From contig NC_079889.1 in assembly GCF_029227915.1 (NCBI RefSeq), positions 2,854,001 to 2,918,000 of the forward strand: 64,000 bases of DNA, read 5' to 3'. Origin of the DNA: Hydractinia symbiolongicarpus. Its lineage: Eukaryota > Cnidaria > Hydrozoa > Anthoathecata > Hydractiniidae. Of the stretch, positions 23,160-33,642 are shown piece by piece. Position numbers and translations under genes: made by a program. Positions within the stretch are counted from its first letter, which is position 1; each line of letters opens with the position of its first letter. A model generated the notes under the pieces. That model made no database searches. It was not told the origin of the DNA and worked only from the letters and a program-made list of their open reading frames with translations.

Positions 23160-23620
23160 CGCCCCGACGTTTCTTTATTTTCAAGATTTTTAGGAGGCGT
23201 TTATTGAAGTATTTTAGATCAACGCCCAGTCTTTATTTGACGCACGTCAAATAAAGACTGGGCGTTGATTTGATAGCTAAGAAATTTGAATATAAGTCAT
23301 CACAAATAAATGGACAAAGAAATAATAATAAGAAAACAAGTTTGTGCCTTGTGAATGCATTAACAGAAAGATTATGATGTTTTCTTTTTTTTATCAATTT
23401 AATTAGCTGAAATATACAGTAAAAATCAATCCTTCTCTTAATTTCCTGTAAATTGTTTGAAAGAAGAAAACTCTAACAAACGCCCATTCTTGACATAAAA
23501 AATGGGGTGTTTATTAGAGAACGGACGTTTAATCATTTTTTATTATTTTGAGGGGCGGGTTTATTAAAAGACAGGCGTTTCAGATAGTCTGGGCATTTAT
23601 CAAAGTATGTAATCACAAAA
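23160..23620. repeat. AAACGCC repeat cluster with a perfect 25-bp palindrome
   Basis: Many GGCGTTTATT/AAACGCC words. At its left part, 23218-23242 and 23245-23269 are perfect 25-bp inverted arms around CA (ATCAACGCCCAGTCTTTATT and complement). Likely a non-autonomous DNA element. Confidence 0.55.
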
Positions 23621-24009
23621 TTTGAATTAATTCAGATTCACATGAGAAAGAGAACTTGCTCATCTCTGATAAAAGCTGCATTTAAATACATTACTGCACC
23701 TACTTGTTCTACGGTGTGACATTGTGAAGGAAGATCCCCTAGAAAAACTGGCCGAATTTCAAGAATTGTGTTTTAAGTGCTTTCATACACCAAATTTGTT
23801 TACAACACAGTTTCAAGTAGTGCTTAATTTCGTTTTCCATTGTGCAATCCAGCAATATTCGTCACACGTGGAAAGGACTGCATGAAAACGTTCTTCTAAC
23901 AACCACTTTCAACGACTTTACTTAGCGATCCAACAGGTTTATTTAACGGGTTTTTAATCCAGACATGGCATATCTCAATTAAATAAGATGTGCCTGGAAA
24001 TGTAAACTT

Positions 24010-24130
24010 GACAGCCTGTAATCTCGTCCCCAGGGCATCTTATATCTTTTTAGACATCCGGGATAGCGATAAGAACATAATTCTATCGCCGTCCTGATGA
24101 ACCAGGCTGGTCAGCTTCGGTGCCTTACAG
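24010..24130. repeat. CTCGTCCCCAGG family copy
   Basis: Begins near AATCTCGTCCCCAGGGC and ends GAACCAGGCTGG, similar to the repeats at 30265-30530. Contains an internal GATAGCGATAAGAAC/ATTCTATCGCC inverted stretch. Confidence 0.4.
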
Positions 24131-24984
24131 GTTAAACTAGTGCTGCCGTACACGTTTTGTTTATCCATAAGTCAAGAAATTTAAAATAAGAATCTTTAAA
24201 CGCGTTTGTTTAATACCAAAAAACACGTAAAATTTTTAAATCTAGATGATGGTCGTCAAATTGGAAGGAAAGGGTCCAATATAGCAAAGAGAAAGATGTT
24301 ATCTGTTGTAGCGATTCATAGGTGGTAATGAAATTATTTATTCAGAAAATAAGAACAAACAAACAGTAATTCCTTTTTTAACCCCCTTCTTTTATTTAGC
24401 CCCCTCCTATTAAACCCCTGCCTTAAACTATTAAAATTTAATAAACACCGGAACGACATCAATTAAAGTAATAAATCCAATTTATTTAGAACGATATATC
24501 CCTTGAAAAGGTAATACGCTGTTTCTTTATTAACATAACGTGCTTCAATTTTTTTTCTTTCCTTAGTTCCTCTTAAAATTTTTATAATGGAATTATTATT
24601 TATGAAAAAATGGGTTCCTTGAAGGCGGACTTAAGGGGTTAAAATAATTCTTCTCAAAATAAGATCTTTGAGCGCAAGTGTCTTTGGTCTTCATGAAAAT
24701 ATGTGTAAGTGGGTTTGTTTGAGCAAGACCGCTTTTAGTTTTTTATTGTATATATTATATATTTGTTCAACACCTGAGGTCACTTCTCAACTGTGGTCCT
24801 AAGAGTTCCAAAATGCACTGGGATGACTAGACCAAGACTCTACACTAAGGGATAAACAAATATGGTAGACCTAGCTAAAGAACAGGAGTAAATAATCTAC
24901 AAGTCTGTAGTATAGATTTGCATCATGTGCCTTATGCTTCTCTATACCGATTAGATTTTGAAGTTCTACAGGTGTAGATATATA

Positions 24985-25601
24985 CATTGGACTCTCTATA
25001 ACTCGAACAGCCACGAAAAGAAACGGAAACCGTTCGAGTTATAGAGAGGTTCCAGTAATAGAGAGTTAAGAGTTTTTCCAAGTTTTGTATAAATTTTGTA
25101 TAAATGGCCAATTAAGCGTGATTTTCTCCCTTATAGAGAATGGTGACAAAATCTTTCTTTGTACAAGATAAAATCTCGACCTTTTAGGCTAAGAACAGAC
25201 TGAAAATATAAAAAATACAAAATATCTCAACGTTATAATTGTAAAATTTGAATACCAATACGTGTTTACGTTTTGTTCGAATGATATTCAAATCACTTAA
25301 GACCCCTCAAACATGTAGTTATGAAACATTCGAATCAGTTAAGACTCTATTTACATTTACAGAGCCAAAACAATCCAAAATAACTGCTTGTGTCATATAA
25401 ATTTCTAGATACATGTTGCGACGTTCAAGTTATAGAGAGTAAATACCCGAAGAGACCAAAAAACATTCGAGTTAAGGATAGATTCGAGTTATGAGGGTTT
25501 GAGTAAAAGAGAGTTTTTTATGAGAGTTTATTAGGATATTCCCACTGTGCCAGCAAAATCAGTTGAATTAAGGAGAGATTCAAGTTATAGAGAGTCGACT
25601 G
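24985..25601. mobile_element. Pogo/Tigger-like non-autonomous element
   Basis: Left end CATTGGACTCTCTATAAC and right end GTTATAGAGAGTCGACTG are inverted copies, flanked by TA on both sides as in Tc1/mariner-pogo elements. The interior repeats GTTCGAGTTATAGAGAG-like words and codes for nothing obvious. Confidence 0.6.
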
Positions 25602-26214
25602 TACATATATATTTTACATCCTCACTTATGATTTTTTGTACCAGTTTTTGCGATTTTCCCAAAAGGGGATGAGGGCCTTAAAAAACATCAAAAATTTAAA
25701 TTTGCCAATATGAATAACCAATGAGTTACGTAGATATAAATTACACCAGTAAAATTCTGTAGATTCAGCTAGATATGGTGTAATGGAGTGCAGAAGGAAC
25801 ATGATGCCTAGTAACGTGGGTAAGTAAAAATTGTGCGCTCTTTCTTTAATTCTCTAAGAGATATAAACCATTTTTATTTTAAATTTTTAGATTTTATTAG
25901 TTTTAGTGGACTTCTGAGCTCTATAAAATTTAAAAGTTTAAACACCCAACAACCTTCTGAGCATCTGAGAACTTCTGAACATATAATAATAGCCCTCATA
26001 ACATCTGAATTAAATAGTTTTACCGAAACCAGCTATTGCATGAATTCATTATTTTTGGTGCTCCTTTCTTCTTGCAAATCAAGAGCAAAAATTATACCGA
26101 AGTGTATAGAAAGAAAAAGCCGTCAAATGTGCAGTGAGGTGTATCTTTGTTTTAAAGAATCAGTTTCCGGCATCACGCTTCCAACAAAATTGCCTTTGTT
26201 GAGTAGTTAAGTAG

Positions 26215-27080
26215 AAAGTTAAGCAACTTCAGAGTTTGATGATATGTGGTTTGTTATTTACCTTAGTTAAGGAAGGCAAATATCTTAGAAGTAAAAAGAC
26301 GCAGGTATGTTATAGTTACCTATCTTCGTCACTAATGTTTATTTTTTTTATAAGAAACATGGCGAAGGGCCTAGTTTTAAAAGTTTCTTATTTGTAGGCT
26401 GAAATTCTATGTTTTTGGTTCTAAAATTTCTTATAAAATAAGGGTTTCTTATATCAAATAAATAGTTAGTTTTAAAAGTTTCTTTAATTTTTAGACTAGT
26501 TGGTTTCAAAATGAAAAGATATAGCATTTTTCATTTCAAAATCTCTTTTATTAAAAACAATACAACAGCACAAAATATAAACAATACAACTCAAGAAGAA
26601 TAAAAAACATAACCCTACTCCACTAAAATCACGTCCGCTTCATTGAAGTCATCCAGTTTGATGTAATTTTCTGATTTATCTGCAAAGAGGACACGGCATT
26701 TTTGTGTAATTGTAAGAATTAATTAGAAACAAGTTCCTTATTTCAGAAATAGGCACAGAATGTAGTAGTATACTTAATTTTTGAAGATTCTACATGTAGG
26801 TTTCTTATAAAAAAACGTGTAACAAAATGATAACTATGTAAATTCTAATGATTGTGGAAATCATTAGTTCAGTTGATTTTCTGTGTTGTGCAAATATCCT
26901 TAACTCTGGCAAAGTAGGAAGGGATAAAAAACTCGCTTGCTTTTAATTCTTGAATTGCCCATGAAGTACCTATGCTTTTCTAAACTTTTATAAATTGCCA
27001 ATAAACGAGATATCGTTATAACCTTAAAATCTACATTGGAAACTACATTGGTACTGGTTATGTTAATTCTATGGTAATTC
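26215..27080. other. Intergenic AT-rich region
   Basis: No gene recognised. Contains duplicated TTTTAAAAGTTTCTTAT words around 26370-26490, ending at the poly(T) run. Confidence 0.35.
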
Positions 27081-27083
27081 TAC

Positions 27084-27086
<3 letters not shown>

Positions 27087-27118
<32 letters not shown>
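27087..27118 (+). repeat. Poly(T) run of 32 bases
   Basis: 32 consecutive T, so it could be the poly(A) end of a minus-strand retrocopy; no parent gene was recognised on the right side. Confidence 0.7.
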
Positions 27119-27120
<2 letters not shown>

Positions 27121-27425
27121 GGAGGAAGAGCAGTGTTTGAGCACAACTAGGCCTGTACTTGGACGACAACAGTATTCATTTAAGAAACACTATTACATGC
27201 GGAAGAAGACAAGGCCATCTACAAAATAAAGTTTCGTAAAGTTTTCCATTTCCCGTATCTGCAAAAACATAATTTCTTCGTACTTCGTTTCTTCGTACTT
27301 CGTATATCATGTAGATCCAAAGCCATCGAGCTTTTCGTTGCTTATTTGAAAATACGTATAATTTTGAATGCTATAATAGCAGAAAATACTGAACCGGATC
27401 TTCAGCATCCGAAAATTTATATATT

Positions 27426-27540
27426 CGCAAAATGAGGCACTTTGAGTGCTCTCATCAGCAGATAACTTGTACCCTAAGGTACAAATTATCTGCAAATGAG
27501 GCACTTCGAGGGCGCTCATAATTTGTACCCTAAGGTACAT
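27426..27540 (+). repeat. Two direct copies of a 60-70 bp unit
   Basis: Both copies contain AATGAGGCACTT(C/T)GAG(G/T)G and end in TTGTACCCTAAGGTACA, itself nearly palindromic. Confidence 0.55.
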
Positions 27541-28426
27541 GGAAAATCCTAGCAATAGAAAAAAAAATGGGCTGTTCATAGAGGATGCAGTTAACTTAGG
27601 GTGCTGTTATTTGGAAGTTTACAGTATTTCTTCACAACAATTTTACCAAACGAAAATTTTAATGTTTCAAATATTCGATTTGGCATTCCAACAATTTCAT
27701 GCAGCATGCTCACAAATTTAACACTTAATGTACGTTTTAATAGACCCAAGAATAGGGTGCAGTGAATTCTGACGTCCCATGCATTCTGCAGATTACACCG
27801 GCCACCTGCCCCACATATAAAGGCCACGTGACCGTGTGGTATTTATTTCGGTTCAAAAAGTACAGTCCTTTTTTTAATTTTTAGAAGTGTTTATTCTTAC
27901 ACATACAGAAAGATTTACCCACAACCCCTTGAAATAATATTTGCGAAACTGCCCGTTGCTTTAGGTTTTTTTCGAAACATCGTCACTTGACAATATAACA
28001 GAATATCAAGTCAAATAAATGCCTATTCATAAAGGACTAACAGTCTTACTACGGTGAAAGAATCTATATATAAGACCTCATACGAGCATCTGCTATGAAG
28101 AAGTGTTCACTACATGCAGTTCTTTTCATATAAACTTACATTGCTTCCACAGTTATTATGTCAAGAGGCTTGCTTTGAGAAAAAGAACAGTTTGAAGAAA
28201 ATACATTTTAAAGACGTACTTTTATTCAGAAAAATAAATTAGACGTTAGTCTTTGACATTATGCTGTGATTTAGAATGTAAAATATAATAATATAATTTA
28301 GTTAAGATATAGAATAACTTTTTTTAAGAATTGTTTTACATGACCTATCATTAGGCTCGTCCGATATAGAGGGGTTGTTTTCGAGGTAATATAATTGATA
28401 CCATAAAATGATGTCTGCTATAAATA

Positions 28427-28625
28427 CAGTCAAATTTCCTTATAGCGGACATCCTATATAGCGGACATCATATATAGCGAAGACCCCTTTACAGCAGACT
28501 CTTTTTTAAAGAAAGGAAGGTCAAACTCTCATAAAAAAACCTCTATGAAAACCTCTATGTACTCGTTTCTGAAAAAAATGTCCGTTTTACAGAAGTGTTC
28601 CTAATAACAGATGGTTGCTTTAACA
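28427..28625. repeat. Probable truncated TA-flanked MITE
   Basis: Starts TACAGTCAAATTTCCTTATA and repeats TATAGCGGACAT/TATAGCGAAGAC, a form typical of mariner/pogo-derived short elements. No matching right end was found. Confidence 0.35.
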
Positions 28626-29131
28626 AATTCCACTATATCATTGAGATCATGTTCATAATTGAGATCATGTACATCATGTACATGTTTCACAGAGTCAAAA
28701 TAAATAAAGAATTTTGCAAAAAACATCAATAAAAGGGTGAAAAATATTGTTAATTTTTTGGCATACTATTTCCATTAAACTTATAATATTCAAATAGAAA
28801 TATTCACCTAGATATCGGCTTATCTGCCGCCTGTGCACCTTTGACACGATAGGCAATTCATATTTTTTCATAACATGTTTCTAAAAAATAATTTTGGTTG
28901 CCAGTTCTATTGCAGCATAAAATCGAAGGAAATTAGCTACTATGTTGTCTGGATCGGTGTCTAGAATGCCTCAATAATTATGCTTGCAGTTGGTGCAAAT
29001 TAATACACATTTTTGCGAGTTTTTCGGGGTGAATTTTGTTGAAATATTGTACATAGTTTATTTATCAACTATCAAGTTACTATTTAAACTACTTTGACTT
29101 ATTTTAGGTGTTTTTTGAAAGAGTGAAGATA

Positions 29132-30046
29132 ATGTTGTTATATGCAATACTGTTGTTTCTCATCATTGGTAAATGCAATGTTACATGTATTGAAGCAAGA
29201 CAACAATATAGTACAGGTAAACTCAGTGGTTTGCTGCACTTACAAGGAAAGGTTGTCTACAATAAAAGAACCCATGTGCAAAGCGAAAACAATCCGTTAA
29301 CGCCATCTCTCCGTTGGGGAAATATGCTATTGTTAGTACCAAAAAAGCTGGATAATGTTGCTGCAGCAACCAGACGTGAAGCTATAAATAACCAAGCAGA
29401 TTTGAAAAGAGTAATACTTTCTCGTTTAAACCCTCATAAGAAGGCATATGATAATTTTATAAAGCTTTTAAAACGAAATTTACAATATAAAAAAGATGGT
29501 GAAAGTGAAGCTGCAGTCGCTACCTCTAATATGAAAAAGAAGCAGCTGGAGTTGACAAGCGAGAAGAGAAACCATGTCACTTCTATTGTTGATGAAAAAC
29601 AGGACAGAGAGAATATGAAAGATGTTGACGAAATGGTAAATTGGATCAATAAAACACTTAGCCACGACGACGAAAAGATTTTATCAGAGTATCTGGGATC
29701 ACGGTTTTCAACGAACGATCTAAAAAATGCAATATATGATATTATGTTGCAAGATGACTACAAAGGTACAACAGGAGATAGCGTAAAGGAAAAACTAAAA
29801 AGCAGAATAGAAATTCAAAATTTGATACAACTTGCGCAAGAAAGTCAACCAGGTAGAGTGAGGAAAATAAAAGCTGAGGAACGACGAAATATTATCACAA
29901 AAAAGAGAAATACACCACGAAGAAAAAATAATGATGATTTCATGGTAATTACTGAACAGGATGATGACAAAAATAGAAAGAATAAAAACAAGGTTGAAAC
30001 AATGGATGATATTATTAAAATGAAACCATCCTCAACTGGCGAATAA
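29132..30046 (+). CDS. Secreted Lys-rich protein of unknown function
   Basis: 304 residues, single exon in the coding part. The ATG at 29132 was chosen because it opens a clear signal peptide (MLLYAILLFLIIGKCNVTC). An acceptor-like TTATTTTAG ends at 29107, suggesting a spliced 5' UTR. After the signal the chain is hydrophilic with many K, N, D and E, several dibasic sites (KR, KK, RR), no cysteines beyond the N-terminus, and predicted helix/coil around residues 120-170. Dibasic sites could allow prohormone-type cleavage, and one SQPGRVRK would yield an amidated peptide; this is speculation. No family recognised. Confidence 0.7.
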   Translation: MLLYAILLFLIIGKCNVTCIEARQQYSTGKLSGLLHLQGKVVYNKRTHVQSENNPLTPSLRWGNMLLLVPKKLDNVAAATRREAINNQADLKRVILSRLNPHKKAYDNFIKLLKRNLQYKKDGESEAAVATSNMKKKQLELTSEKRNHVTSIVDEKQDRENMKDVDEMVNWINKTLSHDDEKILSEYLGSRFSTNDLKNAIYDIMLQDDYKGTTGDSVKEKLKSRIEIQNLIQLAQESQPGRVRKIKAEERRNIITKKRNTPRRKNNDDFMVITEQDDDKNRKNKNKVETMDDIIKMKPSSTGE

Positions 30047-30264
30047 GAAACGGAATCTCGCTAATTTCGTACTTATAAAATCGAACTTCAGGAGCTGCCA
30101 CAACACAGCCACTGCAGCAAAAGAAAAAATCCATTATCCTGCCTCGAGAAATCTAAAATATTAAAGAGTACTTATATTATAAAGCAGTGAAAGGATAATA
30201 CAGATTATTAAACAATTTTTCTTAATTTATTTGGTTAAAAAAGATTTTATCTTGCAACCTTAAG

Positions 30265-30530
30265 TAGCAACTTCGTCCCCAGGACGTTGTGGGCCTTTTA
30301 TATTTGGACGGTCTTTAAACAACTAAAAGTCCTGGGATGTATGATGTATGTAGAGGATTCTTTTAGCTTACAGAAAATCTCTACTTTTGTATATAAACGT
30401 ATTTAATAGATTTTGAGATGCATTGTACGCATGCAACCTCGTCCCCAGGACTTGTTAGGTATTTTATATTTGGACGGCCTGAACAAGCATAACCAAACAA
30501 AAGCTTAACAAGTCCTGGGAACAAGGCTAA
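30265..30530. repeat. Two CCTCGTCCCCAGG hairpin elements
   Basis: At about 30431-30528, GCAACCTCGTCCCCAGGACT pairs with AGTCCTGGGAACAAGG as terminal inverted repeats of a roughly 100-bp element. A similar copy is at 30268-30335. Confidence 0.55.
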
Positions 30531-31073
30531 TACGTATGGTAGGGAAGAAAGAAGAAAAGAGAAAAGTTATTACAAAAAGGTGTTTATATCCAGTCACAAG
30601 GCTGACATCGAGTTTGAATAACGTTTTAACAAATCTAGACAATTTTTAATTCACAAAGTGCAAAAGAAATATTTTCGAAAATTACAGATGAATAAATGTT
30701 GAAGGCTCAGTAAATTTTCATCTTTGTCTCCGGTGATTGGGCTCTTTGTCTGTAGCCTCAAAACTTTATATGATCTCATTCGTACGTAAATATTCCTTTA
30801 AAATGTTATTTGCTTATACACTTATTATAATATAAAAGCATAGAGGTATATTTATCCCTCCGTGGTGAAAGACTTCCGCGAAAGAGCCGGGGTCGAGATC
30901 TTTGGCTCAGATACTTTGATAATTTTGCTGATTAATGCATGACGTCATATATTTTGTCTTACCAACGTATGTAGTTATGTTTTTACCTATCCAGTCTGAT
31001 ATTTAACACATAAATGATAATATTTTCCCGATTGCCATTCTTACCATCAATTGTTTCTCTGCATCTAAATTTA

Positions 31074-31325
31074 CTTTTATTTTCTTGGTTTCTGCTGAAA
31101 TTAGATATCTTTATTTGTATATGTCACTAGCTATTTAATTTAGATTTTTCGTTGACAATATCCGTTAAAAAAGGAGGTGTAACGTGGGATGAAAAAAGAT
31201 GCAAAGACTTGTAACTTGATGAATTATTCTTAAAAATATAAATTGATGTATTTATTTTACTCTATAATCCTGGTTAGTATTTTGGGTGAGGTCAAATATT
31301 ATGCATTTTTTCGTACAATAACTTC
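31074..31325 (+). repeat. Dispersed repeat, copy 1 (second copy at 48525)
   Basis: About 240 bp starting TTTTATTTTCTTGGTTTCTG and ending TTTTTCGTACAATAA. Recurs in direct orientation at 48525-48765 with moderate divergence. Confidence 0.6.
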
Positions 31326-33552
31326 TCTCGGTAAATTAGTAAACTAATTTTTACAGCAGCAACCTCGTTCCCGGGTTTGACATTTTGCATTTGCGGTATT
31401 TGCAATAAAAACTAACCAAATTGCAATGACTTTCAGATTTTTTCGTGCATTAAAGAGAATTAATTCTGATATATATCACAACCAAATCTCGGTATAGGTT
31501 ACGGAAAATAGCAAAGCATGGTTTTTCTTTGTTACGTTGTGTCATTCGTAAAGAGTGAGCCAATGACATAAATTTTTATGACTTACGTACAGGGCACTTC
31601 GGTTACACTCATAAGCGCAAGAAATAAAAACATAAAATTTGGTACTTATTACAAAAATACCAATGGGTTTGTTTACAAAAAAGAACAACCTCGATGTTGT
31701 TTGAAGTTGTTCTTACAGATAGCTTAGCTACTATAGTTACATTTAGGATTAAACTAGCATTTATTACTTAATACTCAGTAAAATAGGTCAAGTTTGAATA
31801 TTAAACTTTTTCGCTATAGCTAGATAGACTAAACATGAAAGGACAAGGCTGAGCTTTTTAGCTGGGTTAAAAGTCAAAACTTAAAGAGGAAAATTACATC
31901 ACATTTTTTAAGATTATACTACACATATTTGAGAACACCTGCAGGAAAATGCATTGTTCATCAAGTTACCCCATATGGCTAATATGGAAGTTTCTTCATA
32001 AAAAGCATCAGAAACTTTTTTCATGTGGATTACTTTTACATTAACAAAAATTAAAAATTTGAAGATAAACTTTTGCGATTTTGTCATCCATTATTTTTTA
32101 AATTTCTCGCTCGAAACTTTTAAGGTTTTAAACCCATGTCTCACAGTGACTTTTTCGTTCTTATCCTAATGTTAATACATAAGCTATGCAAGAACTTTTG
32201 CAGGAAAATAAAAACACATCAAGAGAAAAAGTTTGTTATTAAAATATTATAAATAATTTCAAACCGATTAATCGCTGCAGTCATTTTGGTGTCAGCGGTG
32301 TGAAAAGCTATGCTAAAACTATACTAAGTAAAAGTCCTATTACTTCAGTAAAAATTGAAATAATGACTTGAAACTTAGATGAAATGAACCCCAAATTTTT
32401 TTTACAGCTATCATAGTTTCTGAGTTCTTAATTTTGGCCATTTTTGGAGAAGCCGATAAACTTTTTTTGACAGCATATCAATATTGACAAGCCATGTGTA
32501 CAGAAAACATTCTAAGTGATTCTCAGGCTTAAAAATAATACAAACAGATAAAATGTGTCCCAGGTTTAGGACCAAATACCTTATCCAGCTCAGAGAAAGT
32601 GGGAATGTGCTTCCAAAGCACAGTGCTAAATACATAATCTAAATTTTATGCCGTATAAATACAAAGTGGTTAGAAAGTTATTTTTTTTCCCACCTGTATC
32701 TGCAACACGTTTACATTGCACTAATCGCTCAGTCTGGTGCCACTCACAATTAATTTTTTAATATCCACAGGAACTTTTTATGCAAAATGAAAAATGCGAA
32801 ACAACTGTATTTGCTTTGCAGAAGTAACAATAGGCTTATCTTTATCATAAGTCCTTTGAAAGTTGGTTTATGAAAAAGATATTCTTAATGCTATAAGCGC
32901 TCCACTGGATTTGTAACACATTACACTAAGTGTCCTCCATGTGAAACAGTTTACGCTTTACTAAGTCTTAACCTGGAGACTTTAGGTCTTCCCACTTCAA
33001 GCGAATATTACTTCTGGCTATACTTTCCCAAATTTTGTTATTTCATAAAAGAAAACTGAAAATCTACAAAATTATTTATATATGCAGAAATTTATTTATG
33101 AAATATAGGTTTCAGTTTGTCGTGGAAACATGTTTACCAACATGCAATGTCTTGCATTCCTAACTAGCTATATACTCAAGTCTTGAATGTTCACTGCTAT
33201 GGGAGGTCCAAATAACTACCTAGCTATTTTTATTTAAAATGACAGAATGCCTTGAAAAATCTTTTGTGCAGCTAGCTACATTAAAGTAATATATTTACTT
33301 TATCACTTAATTATTTAATAACAAATGTGCCCTGGAATGCTGGCATGGTACTGGCTAGGTAGCTTAAAATCACAAAATAAATATTATCCAGATGTGACCA
33401 TCCCTCATCATCAGAAATCGGAAAGGCGTTTCTGTTCTTTACTTCTCATTGTGGGGTACCTCAAATTCTTGTAAATCCAATGAAAAAAAATTACTTAAGA
33501 ATTCCTCTTCTTTCACTTGCACTACTCATGGCATTTCTTTGCATGTCTTTAG

Positions 33553-33642
33553 TTTCAAGCCACGATCCCTGAGCTTCCAACCCCGTCTCAGTCACAAGAT
33601 TCAGCGCTAGCCAGAATGACGGACAACGTCGAGGAGCTCTGG
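33553..33642 (+). CDS. Possible orphan exon or transposon coding scrap
   Basis: 90 nt, open in one frame (FQATIPELPTPSQSQDSALA then RMTDNVEELW), preceded by GCATGTCTTTAG and followed by GTAATT. Base composition is richer in GC than its surroundings. Neighbouring exons were not found, so it may equally be a remnant of a transposon gene. Confidence 0.25.

Noticed and set aside
25833-26210. 125-codon plus-strand frame
   Set aside because: Starts with GTG, has no domain or signal, and lies in AT-rich repeat-like DNA.
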